DNA from: an uncultured Oscillibacter sp.
Lineage (GTDB): Bacteria > Bacillota > Clostridia > Oscillospirales > Oscillospiraceae
Length of the DNA: 6,082 nucleotides
Direction of reading: 5' to 3'
Assembly: GCA_905236835.1 (NCBI GenBank)
Contig: CAJOQY010000201.1
Coordinates: 1-6,082 of the forward strand
Shown in pieces: positions 1-5,265 of the stretch (positions within the stretch are counted from its first letter, which is position 1; each line of letters opens with the position of its first letter). Made by a program: the position numbers and the translations under genes. The notes beneath the pieces were generated by a model. That model was not told the origin of the DNA. It did not search any database and saw only the letters and a program-made list of their open reading frames with translations.

Positions 1-125
1 CGGCTGGCGCGGGCGTCGCCGTGGGGACAGGCGTCGCCGCGGGAATGTATGTCGGGGATGGCGTCGCGGTTGGCGTACCGGTGGGACTGGGCGTCGCGGT
101 CGGCGTATCGGTGGGCGTCGGCGTC
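1..125 (-). repeat. Short tandem repeats encoding the Thr/Pro linker
   Basis: The plus strand shows recurring GGCGTCGC and GGTGGG blocks. Two adjacent 30-base units, at about 65-124, encode the successive decads TPTATPSPTG and TPTATPSPTY on the minus strand. The units differ at a few bases. Such repeats change length easily by slippage, so linker length may vary between strains. Confidence 0.7.
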
Positions 126-727
126 GCGATGGATTCCGACGGGGGCGGCGGAACTTCCGGCGTATACGCGGAATACGGGTTGCCCGCCGCGTTGTCTCCC
201 GGATCGGCGGCGCGGATGGTCAGATTCCCGGAAGCGTAAGCGCTTTGACGTTCGCCGTATATCCGGAAAGTGAAAACCATGGGACGGTAAAAATCATCAT
301 CCGCGCGGAAGATCAGGCTGTCCAGCGGGAATTTCCCCGCGTTGGAATCGTCGAAATAGAAAGAGAACTGTTCCAGCAAAGATGTCGTCAGTTTGCGCTC
401 CCCGGCGGACAGGCTGGCGGATTCTATCGGGGCCGTGGCGGTCAGGACGACGAAGCGGGGGGAATCCTGAAACGAACGCTGATAGAAGCGGCGGAAATCG
501 TCGGGATTGAATGACACGCTCTGTCCGGGCTGGATTTCGTAAACGATGCCGCCCGCCCGGATCGCGTCGCTTGTCCCGGCGTTGATGTTATCGGACGCGC
601 CGTCCGTATCCGCGCCGAACGCCGGGGGCGTTCCCGCGATGAGACACAGGATCAAAATCAACGCGAAAAATACGCCGGGATATGTCAACGCGTTTGGAAA
701 TTTCAGGAAAATCAATAACTTTTTCAT
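1..727 (-). CDS. Secreted protein with Thr/Pro-rich linker (C-terminus beyond window)
   Basis: The reading frame opens at an ATG (725-727 on the minus strand) preceded by a GGAGGA ribosome binding site (733-738) and stays open to the left edge, giving 242 visible residues with no stop. Residues 1-38 form a signal peptide: a KK start, a hydrophobic stretch at about 18-31 and a plausible cleavage site after A36-F37-G38. Residues about 58-172 form a compact region alternating hydrophobic and polar residues (for example VFTFRIYG and SGNLTI), reminiscent of Ig-like beta-sandwich modules of Gram-positive surface proteins; that resemblance is weak. From about residue 193 it becomes PPPP and then TPTPT/TATPSPT repeats, including two copies of a TPTATPSPT decad, a typical extended linker of cell-wall proteins. 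The missing part may carry the catalytic, binding or anchoring domain. Secretion is well supported; function is unknown. Confidence 0.85.
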   Translation of the reverse strand, partial: MKKLLIFLKFPNALTYPGVFFALILILCLIAGTPPAFGADTDGASDNINAGTSDAIRAGGIVYEIQPGQSVSFNPDDFRRFYQRSFQDSPRFVVLTATAPIESASLSAGERKLTTSLLEQFSFYFDDSNAGKFPLDSLIFRADDDFYRPMVFTFRIYGERQSAYASGNLTIRAADPGDNAAGNPYSAYTPEVPPPPSESIATPTPTDTPTATPSPTGTPTATPSPTYIPAATPVPTATPAPA

Positions 728-732
728 GGGAA

Positions 733-738
733 TCCTCC
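733..738 (-). promoter_or_regulatory. Ribosome binding site of the secreted protein gene
   Basis: GGAGGA on the minus strand, five bases before the ATG. It fixes the start at 727 and makes the signal peptide the true N-terminus. Confidence 0.8.
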
Positions 739-755
739 ATATGTATCAATCAAGA

Positions 756-788
756 ATTATATATAACGCGTTTTCCGGAAAATTGCAA
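756..788 (-). promoter_or_regulatory. Possible promoter of the secreted protein gene
   Basis: On the minus strand a TTGCAA box (783-788) is followed 17 bases later by TATATA (760-765), with an overlapping TATAAT (756-761) in the same AT tract. The spacer contains the 12-base palindrome described separately. Which -10 is used cannot be decided by eye. Confidence 0.4.
771..782. promoter_or_regulatory. Perfect 12-base palindrome, possible operator
   Basis: TTTTCCGGAAAA is a perfect palindrome lying between the -35 and -10 boxes proposed for the minus-strand secreted protein gene. Position and symmetry fit a dimeric repressor site, but no regulator is identified, and an AT-rich background makes short palindromes common. 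Confidence 0.35.
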
Positions 789-823
789 GCGCGATTTCAT
801 GGAATTTGATAAAAATCCGGGCG

Positions 824-839
824 CGCGAAAAAATTCGCG
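824..839. promoter_or_regulatory. Inverted repeat just upstream of the modB promoter
   Basis: CGCGAA-AAAA-TTCGCG, perfect six-base arms around an A4 centre, ends ten bases before the -35 box of the modB promoter. The right arm extends into a second palindrome, TTCGCGAA (834-841). It could be an activator or repressor site in this divergent region. It has no following T tract, so it does not look like a terminator. Confidence 0.35.
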
Positions 840-849
840 AATTTCCCTG

Positions 850-878
850 TTGGCAAAACGGGTAAAATGTGATATAAA
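850..878 (+). promoter_or_regulatory. Sigma-A type promoter of modBC
   Basis: TTGGCA (850-855), a 17-base spacer and TATAAA (873-878), with a TGA extension directly before the -10, making an extended -10 promoter. It predicts transcription starting near 885 and an AT-rich leader of roughly 80 bases before modB. I see no riboswitch-like structure in this leader. Confidence 0.65.
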
Positions 879-953
879 TTTTTCGATATTACAGCCGATA
901 AATTTATATAGGCTTGTTTGGATAAAAATAAAAAAATAAAAATATTTCATTTT

Positions 954-958
954 GGAGG
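954..958 (+). promoter_or_regulatory. Ribosome binding site of modB
   Basis: GGAGG four bases before the ATG at 963. It decides the start in favour of 963 over the upstream in-frame TTG at 918, which has no such site and would add 15 Lys/Ile-rich residues from the AT-rich leader. Confidence 0.8.
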
Positions 959-962
959 CGCT

Positions 963-2069
963 ATGAACTGGTATCCTCTTTTTAACGCAATCCGCGTCGC
1001 GTTGATCGCGGCGGTTCTTGTGTTTTTCGCGGGAATATTCGCCGCGCGCCGGACGGGCCGTCTTTCCGGTCTTCCCCGGAGCGCGCTGGACGCCGTGTTT
1101 TCCCTTCCGCTGGTCCTGCCCCCGACCGTATCCGGCTGGCTGTTATTGCGTCTGCTGGGTCCCCGGCATTGGATCGGGATATGGCTTGAGAATTTATTCC
1201 ATCTGCGCTTGATTTTGACATGGCAGGCCGCGATTTTACCCGCGTTTCTGGCGGCGTTTCCCATCATGTACCGCGTATCCCGGCGGACGTTTGACAATTT
1301 TGACGGGGATTTGTCGGACGCCGCGCTGACGCTTGGCCGTTCCGAGGCGTGGGCGTTCTGGATGGTTGAGATGCCGTCCTGCCGGAGAGCGTTATTGGCG
1401 GGCTTTCTGCTGTCGTTCGCCCGCGCCGCCGGGGAATTCGGCGCGACGGCGATGACGGCGGGCTATACGCCGGGCCGGACCGCCACGGCGTCAACGGCGG
1501 TCTATTATCTCTGGCGCGGCGGGGATCAGTCCGGCGCGCTGGCGTGGGTATTGGTGAATTTATTGATTTCATCCGGATTTTTATTGGCGGTCAGCCTTCT
1601 GGAAAACGGATGGTCCGGCTTTCATTTCGGATCCGGGAATGACGGGGAAAATGATTATGATGATTATCATGATTATGATTACGGAAACCGTCGTGACGAA
1701 ACGCCGGAGAGAGACGAGAAATACGAGAGAGACGGAAGATATGAAAGATACGAAAGAGACGCGAGATACGAGAAAGACGAAAAATACGCGAGAGACGCGA
1801 GATACGAGAGAGACGAAAAATACGAGAGGGACGCGAGAGATATAAGACGCGACGGAGACGGCGGATACGAAAGAGGCGCGAGAGACAACGGAGAGCGGGA
1901 ATACCGGAATCAGGATGATCCGCGCGGTTCGCGTGATTATGATAATAATAATGATAATAAATATAATAATTATAGTAATTATTATTATGAGCGTTTTGAT
2001 TCCCGCGATCCCGCGTATGACAGAGACAGCCGCCGCGCGGAAGAGGATGAATATTATTCCTCATGGTAA
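963..2069 (+). CDS. modB: Molybdate-type ABC transporter permease with long low-complexity C-terminal tail
   Basis: This is the membrane subunit of a molybdate/tungstate-type ABC importer. Residues 1 to about 216 match the ModB permease family from memory: an opening MNWYPLFNAIRVA helix, LPLVLPPTVSGWLLL (48-62), the cytoplasmic coupling loop DAALTLGRSEAW (119-130) followed by EMPSCRRALLAG, then FARAAGEFGATAM (152-164) and GYTPGRTATAST. Five or six hydrophobic segments are visible, the last at about 196-213. Family members usually end near here, at about 220-230 residues. This one continues to 368. The extra part is almost free of hydrophobic stretches, rich in Asp, Glu, Arg, Tyr and Asn, and contains seven hexads of the type ERDxKY (about 249-293). 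The tail should be cytoplasmic, next to the ATPase. modC follows 27 bases later, so the two are surely one operon. The core assignment is strong; the tail's function is unknown. Confidence 0.88.
   Translation: MNWYPLFNAIRVALIAAVLVFFAGIFAARRTGRLSGLPRSALDAVFSLPLVLPPTVSGWLLLRLLGPRHWIGIWLENLFHLRLILTWQAAILPAFLAAFPIMYRVSRRTFDNFDGDLSDAALTLGRSEAWAFWMVEMPSCRRALLAGFLLSFARAAGEFGATAMTAGYTPGRTATASTAVYYLWRGGDQSGALAWVLVNLLISSGFLLAVSLLENGWSGFHFGSGNDGENDYDDYHDYDYGNRRDETPERDEKYERDGRYERYERDARYEKDEKYARDARYERDEKYERDARDIRRDGDGGYERGARDNGEREYRNQDDPRGSRDYDNNNDNKYNNYSNYYYERFDSRDPAYDRDSRRAEEDEYYSSW
1611..2066 (+). other. Tail-coding extension of modB: purine-rich, low complexity
   Basis: This segment encodes about 152 residues beyond the normal permease end. 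It has three parts: an Asp/Tyr-rich stretch (GATTAT-type codons, 1650-1680), the hexad repeat region (1707-1841), and an Asn/Tyr/Asp-rich AT stretch (1935-1991) that leads to a final EEDEYYSSW. The coding strand is strikingly purine-rich in the middle part. The frame is open for over 450 bases, but this composition also keeps other frames open, so openness alone does not prove it is translated. Confidence 0.75.
1707..1841 (+). repeat. 18-base degenerate tandem repeats inside modB
   Basis: About seven 18-base units encode ERDEKY, ERDGRY, ERDARY, EKDEKY, ARDARY, ERDEKY and ERDARD, with one short ERY insertion after the second. The unit alternates acid, base and aromatic residues. Base changes between units are mostly conservative for charge and Tyr position, which hints that the protein pattern, not only the DNA, is maintained. 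Confidence 0.75.
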
Positions 2070-2096
2070 GGCGGAACGGGGGGATTTTAAAATATC

Positions 2097-3140
2097 ATGG
2101 AACTGAAAGCGGATTTTAAAAAGCGGATCGGCGACAGGCGGCTGGAAATCCGTCTGGACGCGGGAGAGGCGCAATTGGCGCTGCTGGGCGCGTCCGGAAG
2201 CGGGAAGTCCGCCGCCCTGCGGTGTATCGCGGGCGTAATGACGCCGGACGAGGGACGGATTTTATTAGGCGGAGAACCCCTGTTTGACAGTTCCCGGCAT
2301 ATTAATATACCGCCGCGAAAAAGACGGATCGGATTTTTATTCCGGAATTACGCGCTGTTTCCTTATATGACGGTTCGGCAAAATATTCTGGCGTCCGTGC
2401 GGCGTCAGGAATCGAAAATCCAGATCGCGGAGGAATATCTGCATATATTTCATCTGGAAAAATTATCGGATCAATATCCGGACGAGCTTTCTCTGGAAGA
2501 GCGATTAAAAACCGCGCTGGCGCGGATCATGGTGTCGGAGCCGGAGGCGATTCTGCTGGACGAACCGCTGGCCGCGCCGGATAGTTATTTAAAATTTCAA
2601 TTGGAACAGGTATTATCCGACGCGCTGGCGAATTTCGGCGGGCCGATTATTCGGGCGTCCCATGACCGGGGGGAAGTCTATCGAAACTGCCGCTTTGTGT
2701 CGGTATTGGATAAAGGCGTCTCTCAGGACATCGTCACGGTTGACGGGCTGCTTGCCCATCCCGGCACGGAAAGCGCGGCGCGTTTGTCGGGATGTAAGAA
2801 TTTTGTCAACGCGGCGGCGAGAGGCAACGCGATTTATATCGCCCAATGGGGCGTAACGCTTCGATGCGCGTATCCCCTGCCGCCGTTTTTATGGCGGATC
2901 GGCATCCGCGCTCATCAGGTGCGGATTTCGGACCCGGACCGCGTGAACGCGTTCGCCGTCACGGTGGAAAAAGCCATCGAGGACGTGTCATCCATGATCG
3001 TGTTGTTACGTCCCAACGGGGCGGCGCGGGACGCGCCGTTATTACGCATGGAACTGGAGAAAAGCGAATGGGTGGCTCTGCCGGACAAACGCCGCTTGAC
3101 CGTCTCCATCGGCCCGCAGGATATTTTATTACTGCGCTGA
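2097..3140 (+). CDS. modC: ModC-like molybdate ABC transporter ATPase with degenerate signature motif
   Basis: This is the cytoplasmic nucleotide-binding subunit partner of ModB, 347 residues, normal for the family. Conserved features are Walker A GASGSGKS (31-38), Walker B AILLDEP (151-157) with the catalytic Glu156, and the switch His189 in ASHD. Residues about 230-347 form the C-terminal regulatory region typical of clostridial ModC (SGCKNF, IGIRAHQVR, IEDVSSMIVLLRP, LLRMELEK). Several catalytic motifs depart from consensus: the Q-loop, normally FQNYALFP, reads FRNYALFP (Arg83, codon CGG, one base from CAG); the signature LSGGQ reads LSLEE (131-135); and the D-loop SALD reads AAPD (159-162). 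All are in frame with correct spacing, so this is substitution, not a sequencing frameshift. ATP binding should persist, but normal hydrolysis in a homodimer is doubtful. The ATG has only a distant G-rich run (2078-2083), so translation may depend on modB. Confidence 0.85.
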   Translation: MELKADFKKRIGDRRLEIRLDAGEAQLALLGASGSGKSAALRCIAGVMTPDEGRILLGGEPLFDSSRHINIPPRKRRIGFLFRNYALFPYMTVRQNILASVRRQESKIQIAEEYLHIFHLEKLSDQYPDELSLEERLKTALARIMVSEPEAILLDEPLAAPDSYLKFQLEQVLSDALANFGGPIIRASHDRGEVYRNCRFVSVLDKGVSQDIVTVDGLLAHPGTESAARLSGCKNFVNAAARGNAIYIAQWGVTLRCAYPLPPFLWRIGIRAHQVRISDPDRVNAFAVTVEKAIEDVSSMIVLLRPNGAARDAPLLRMELEKSEWVALPDKRRLTVSIGPQDILLLR

Positions 3141-3189
3141 AAGATAAAATTAAAATATAATATTTAAAAATATAAAATAAAATATAAAA
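3141..3189. other. Nearly pure A/T spacer
   Basis: After the modC stop about 50 bases are almost entirely A and T. Read on the minus strand, its T-rich right part supplies the tail of the terminator of the convergent gene. No gene is seen in it, and no separate plus-strand terminator for modC is evident. Confidence 0.6.
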
Positions 3190-3216
3190 ATCCGGGACCC
3201 GTGACAGGCCCCGGAT
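3177..3216 (-). terminator. Intrinsic terminator of the 202-residue protein gene
   Basis: On the minus strand, eight bases after the stop codon, a 7-bp stem (ATCCGGG 3190-3196 pairing with CCCGGAT 3210-3216) extends inward by two more pairs after one mismatch and closes on a 7-base loop. It runs directly into TTTTTATATTTTATTTTA-like sequence. A plus-strand role for modC is less likely because no T run follows the hairpin on that side. Confidence 0.75.
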
Positions 3217-3224
3217 GTCGGGAT

Positions 3225-3833
3225 TTATTCGGCTTCGTTCGCCCACTCGTCAAATAATTTCATCGTGGCGTCATAGGTTTTCTGTGAGATCTCCGGGAGC
3301 GAACCGCCCCACGCCTTTTCGGCTTCCTGAAAACCCTTGACAAACGCTTCCCGCATGGCTTCCGCCTTGGACGGATCCCCGCCCGTCAGCGCCTTGGCGT
3401 ATGACACCAGACGCTCAGACGTTTTCTCCACGCTCCAGTAACCGCCGTCGGAAATCGCCTCACGCGCGGCGGCGCTGGTTTCCTCGTCCACGGAGAAATT
3501 GCCCTGCGCGATCTGTTTCCAGATTCCCTCGCCTTCCGCGATTTTGACGCCCTGCTTGTTCAGCATATCTTTGACGGTGTTCAGGAACTGGAGTTTATGC
3601 GTTTCCAATTCCTGTTTCAACTGGCTGACCAGCGCGGTGTCGGACTGATACGCCTTTTCCGTTCCGTCGGACGGCTCATAGCTGTCCGCGCGGGATTTGG
3701 CGGCGGCTTCTTCCGTCGTTTTGGCCTCGGCGTCGTCGACGCCGTCGGTCTTAGTGACGGCGGCGGACGCGCCATTGATACGGCCATAGCCGTTTCCGAT
3801 TGTATAACCCGCGTAATTTGTGTGAATGCTCAT
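3225..3833 (-). CDS. Conserved hypothetical protein, 202 residues
   Basis: I do not recognise a named function. No signal peptide or membrane segment is visible, so it is probably cytoplasmic. Residues 1-20 are rich in Gly, Tyr and Asn; about 25-60 are an Ala/Glu/Asp-rich, probably disordered linker; about 62-93 could form an amphipathic or coiled-coil helix (SQLKQELETHKLQFLNTVKD). The C-terminal part, about 113-198, looks like a compact helical domain with DGGYWSVEKTSERLVSYAKAL, GGDPSKAEAM, KGFQEAEKAWGGSLPEIS and TYDATMKLFDEW. From memory this C-terminal pattern recurs in uncharacterised bacterial proteins, some of them in flagellated bacteria, but I cannot name the family with confidence. 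The start is fixed by a perfect AAGGAGGT ten bases upstream. It has its own promoter and terminator, so it is a single-gene transcript, and the strong ribosome binding site suggests good expression. Confidence 0.85.
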   Translation of the reverse strand: MSIHTNYAGYTIGNGYGRINGASAAVTKTDGVDDAEAKTTEEAAAKSRADSYEPSDGTEKAYQSDTALVSQLKQELETHKLQFLNTVKDMLNKQGVKIAEGEGIWKQIAQGNFSVDEETSAAAREAISDGGYWSVEKTSERLVSYAKALTGGDPSKAEAMREAFVKGFQEAEKAWGGSLPEISQKTYDATMKLFDEWANEAE

Positions 3834-3842
3834 GGTATCCTT

Positions 3843-3850
3843 ACCTCCTT
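3843..3850 (-). promoter_or_regulatory. Full-consensus ribosome binding site of the 202-residue protein gene
   Basis: AAGGAGGT on the minus strand, nine to ten bases before the ATG at 3833. This is the strongest ribosome binding site in the window. Confidence 0.8.
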
Positions 3851-3859
3851 GAAAATCCG

Positions 3860-3877
3860 CGGACCGTTTCCGGTCCG
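3860..3877 (-). promoter_or_regulatory. Leader hairpin with GAAA tetraloop
   Basis: In the untranslated leader, CGGACCG-GAAA-CGGTCCG forms a perfect 7-bp stem capped by a GNRA-type tetraloop, ending about ten bases before the ribosome binding site. It may stabilise the mRNA 5' end or keep the binding site exposed. No switch partner is evident. Confidence 0.55.
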
Positions 3878-3903
3878 GGTCCCCGGAATCCTTCCGTGGG
3901 CAT

Positions 3904-3931
3904 ATTATATCATATTTTTAAATATTCGCAA
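3904..3931 (-). promoter_or_regulatory. Extended -10 promoter of the 202-residue protein gene
   Basis: On the minus strand TTGCGA (3926-3931), a 16-base spacer and a perfect TATAAT (3904-3909) preceded by TGA, the extended -10 form. It predicts a leader of roughly 60-65 bases containing the tetraloop hairpin. Confidence 0.65.
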
Positions 3932-3950
3932 AGCCTTTTTTCCTGATATT

Positions 3951-3980
3951 GGCCGTTTTTTTTCTAATTTTTAAACGGCC
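3951..3980. promoter_or_regulatory. 8-bp inverted repeat in the divergent control region
   Basis: GGCCGTTT (3951-3958) and AAACGGCC (3973-3980) are perfect inverted arms around a 14-base T-rich centre. The repeat lies between the two divergent promoters, about 20 bases behind one -35 box and about 54 before the other. No T run follows it on either strand, so an operator-type site is likelier than a terminator. Confidence 0.4.
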
Positions 3981-4033
3981 TCGCTGAATCGCGGCGAAAA
4001 TCCGGGAAAATCCCGTGAATCTCAAAAGCCGTC

Positions 4034-4062
4034 TTGCATTTCCCGCGCGAAACGGTTATATT
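4034..4062 (+). promoter_or_regulatory. Promoter of the DegV-family gene
   Basis: TTGCAT (4034-4039), a 17-base spacer and TATATT (4057-4062), followed by AT-rich sequence. It predicts a start near 4070 and a leader of about 65 bases before the ATG at 4133. The -35 match is only partial. Confidence 0.45.
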
Positions 4063-4132
4063 TATTTATAAATTTTTTTATTCTATCATCATTCGCGGCG
4101 ACGCGAACGGAACGGAAAGGAACGGGAAACCC

Positions 4133-5005
4133 ATGGAAGCGCCGTATATTATCATGACAGAGGCGTCCTGCGAACTGACGCCGGAACTCGCCAAGCGCGC
4201 CGGCGTGGAAATCCTGCCGATGTCTTTCACCGTGGACGGCCAAACATACGCCCATTATACCGACTGGCGGGAATTGTCTTTCGAGGATTTTTACAACAAA
4301 CTGCGCGGCGGCTCCGTATCGACCACGGCGGCGGTCAATGTGGCGGAATTATATCGCGCGATGGAGCGGCATTTAAAATCCGGACAGGATATATTATTTC
4401 TATGCTTCTCATCCGGATTGTCCAGCACGCGCGACGCCTGCGCGATGGCGGCGGAAGAACTGCGCGCGCAATATCCCGAACGCGTGATAGAAACAATCGA
4501 CACGCTTTCGGCGTCTATCGGGCAGGGATTATTGGTTCTGCTGGCGGGACAGCGGCGTTTGGCGGGCGATACGCTCCAACAGACGCGCGATTTCGTGTTA
4601 AACACGAGATTACACGTCGCCCACTGGTTCACGGTCCAAGATTTGATTTATCTCCGGCGCGGCGGACGGCTGTCCATGGCGTCGGCGGCGGTGGGAACCA
4701 TGCTGCAAATCAAGCCGGTTTTGAGCGTGGATCAGGACGGTAAACTCATCACAACAGACAAAATCCGGGGACGCAAGGCGGCGATCAAATCGCTCATCCG
4801 CCACATGGAGGAAACCGCCCTGCCGGAACAGAATATCATTTTCGTCGGCCACGCCGACTGCCCGGAGGACGCGGAAAGTTTAAAAAATCTCATTCTGGAA
4901 CATTATCCGTCCTGCGAAGTCCCCGTTATTCCACAGGGTCCCGTGATTGGAAGCCATACGGGACCGGGATTCCTCGCGCTCGCCTTTCTCGCGTCCCATA
5001 GATAA
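4133..5005 (+). CDS. DegV-family fatty-acid-binding protein (FakB-like)
   Basis: DegV/FakB proteins bind a fatty acid so that the kinase FakA can phosphorylate its carboxyl group, feeding exogenous fatty acids into phospholipid synthesis. The 290 residues match the family length of about 280-290. Visible hallmarks are the N-terminal IIMTEASCELTPELAKRAGVEILP, STTAAVN (63-69; usually TSQP-like, with the Thr that contacts the lipid), LCFSSGLSST (90-99) with the pocket serines, FTVQDLIYLRRGGRLS (166-181), GTMLQIKPVL (188-197), KIRGRKAA (210-217) and the C-terminal PVIGSHTGPG (270-279) with the conserved His. The ATG at 4133 is chosen because an upstream TTG at 4034 would add 33 unlikely residues and overlaps the promoter; AAAGGAA (4116-4122) serves as a modest ribosome binding site. 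No fakA is nearby, as is common for extra DegV paralogues. Ligand specificity cannot be told. Confidence 0.92.
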   Translation: MEAPYIIMTEASCELTPELAKRAGVEILPMSFTVDGQTYAHYTDWRELSFEDFYNKLRGGSVSTTAAVNVAELYRAMERHLKSGQDILFLCFSSGLSSTRDACAMAAEELRAQYPERVIETIDTLSASIGQGLLVLLAGQRRLAGDTLQQTRDFVLNTRLHVAHWFTVQDLIYLRRGGRLSMASAAVGTMLQIKPVLSVDQDGKLITTDKIRGRKAAIKSLIRHMEETALPEQNIIFVGHADCPEDAESLKNLILEHYPSCEVPVIPQGPVIGSHTGPGFLALAFLASHR

Positions 5006-5018
5006 TATTTACATTACC

Positions 5019-5071
5019 AAATCCCCCCGGCGGTCCTTGGCGGACGGCCAACGCGCCGCCACCCCCCTTTT
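5019..5071 (+). repeat. Left partial repeat unit with a long hairpin core
   Basis: AAATCCCCCC, a core of about 33 bases that can fold (GGCGG 5029-5033 with CCGCC, and TTGGC/GCCAA inside), then CCCCCCTTTT (5062-5071). It lacks the GGGGGGC-AATATAAGGGG part of the full units and abuts the next unit directly. Confidence 0.7.
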
Positions 5072-5170
5072 ACTTGACAAAATCCCCCCGGCGCTGACGC
5101 GCCACCCCCCTTTTACAAGGGGGGCAATATAAGGGGAAGCGTAACCCACGAAAAGCCCCCCTTGTCATTC
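5072..5170 (+). repeat. Full repeat unit A (99 bases)
   Basis: Starts ACTTGACAAAATCCCCCC. It contains the hairpin GGCGC-TGAC-GCGCC (5090-5103), then CCCCCCTT-TTAC-AAGGGGGG (5105-5124, 8-bp stem). AAGGGGGGC (5117-5125) can alternatively pair with GCCCCCCTT (5155-5163). TTGTCA near its end can pair with TGACAA at the start of unit B. Confidence 0.8.
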
Positions 5171-5265
5171 ACTTGACAAAATCCCCCCGGCGCTGACGCG
5201 CCACCCCCCTTTTACAAGGGGGGCAATACAAGGGGAAGCGTAACCCGTAAAAAGCCCCCTTGTCA
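5171..5265 (+). repeat. Full repeat unit B, nearly identical to unit A
   Basis: Offset exactly 99 bases from unit A and identical through both hairpins (for example the 8-bp stem at 5204-5223). The first difference is AATAC for AATAT. Differences gather at the end (CCCGTAAAAAG for CCCACGAAAAG, one C fewer), where it passes into the inverted right end. The near identity suggests recent duplication. Confidence 0.8.

Noticed and set aside
245..514. Plus-strand open frame opposite the secreted protein gene
   Set aside because: It lacks a ribosome binding site and family-like features, while the minus strand carries a clear signal peptide, linker and start.
918..962. TTG start for modB adding 15 residues
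   Set aside because: It lies in the AT-rich leader with no ribosome binding site; the ATG at 963 has GGAGG at the right distance and begins at the usual ModB N-terminus.
879..962. Riboswitch (for example molybdenum cofactor type) in the modB leader
   Set aside because: The leader is short and nearly all A/T, with no stable stems or conserved blocks.
1591..2064. Minus-strand open frame of 157 residues opposite the modB tail
   Set aside because: The repetitive purine-rich composition keeps several frames open, the product is Arg/Ser/Leu repeat, and no ribosome binding site is seen. It is a shadow of modB.
2481..2526. Frameshift explaining the LSLEE signature in modC
   Set aside because: The segment from PDEL to ALARIM has the same length as the consensus version and both flanks are in the same frame, so these are substitutions.
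3951..3980. Intrinsic terminator at GGCCGTTT/AAACGGCC
   Set aside because: The T run lies in the loop, not after the stem, on either strand, and no gene ends toward it.
4034..4132. TTG start for the DegV gene adding 33 residues
   Set aside because: The extension overlaps the promoter and leader, is unlike the family N-terminus, and the ATG at 4133 gives normal length.
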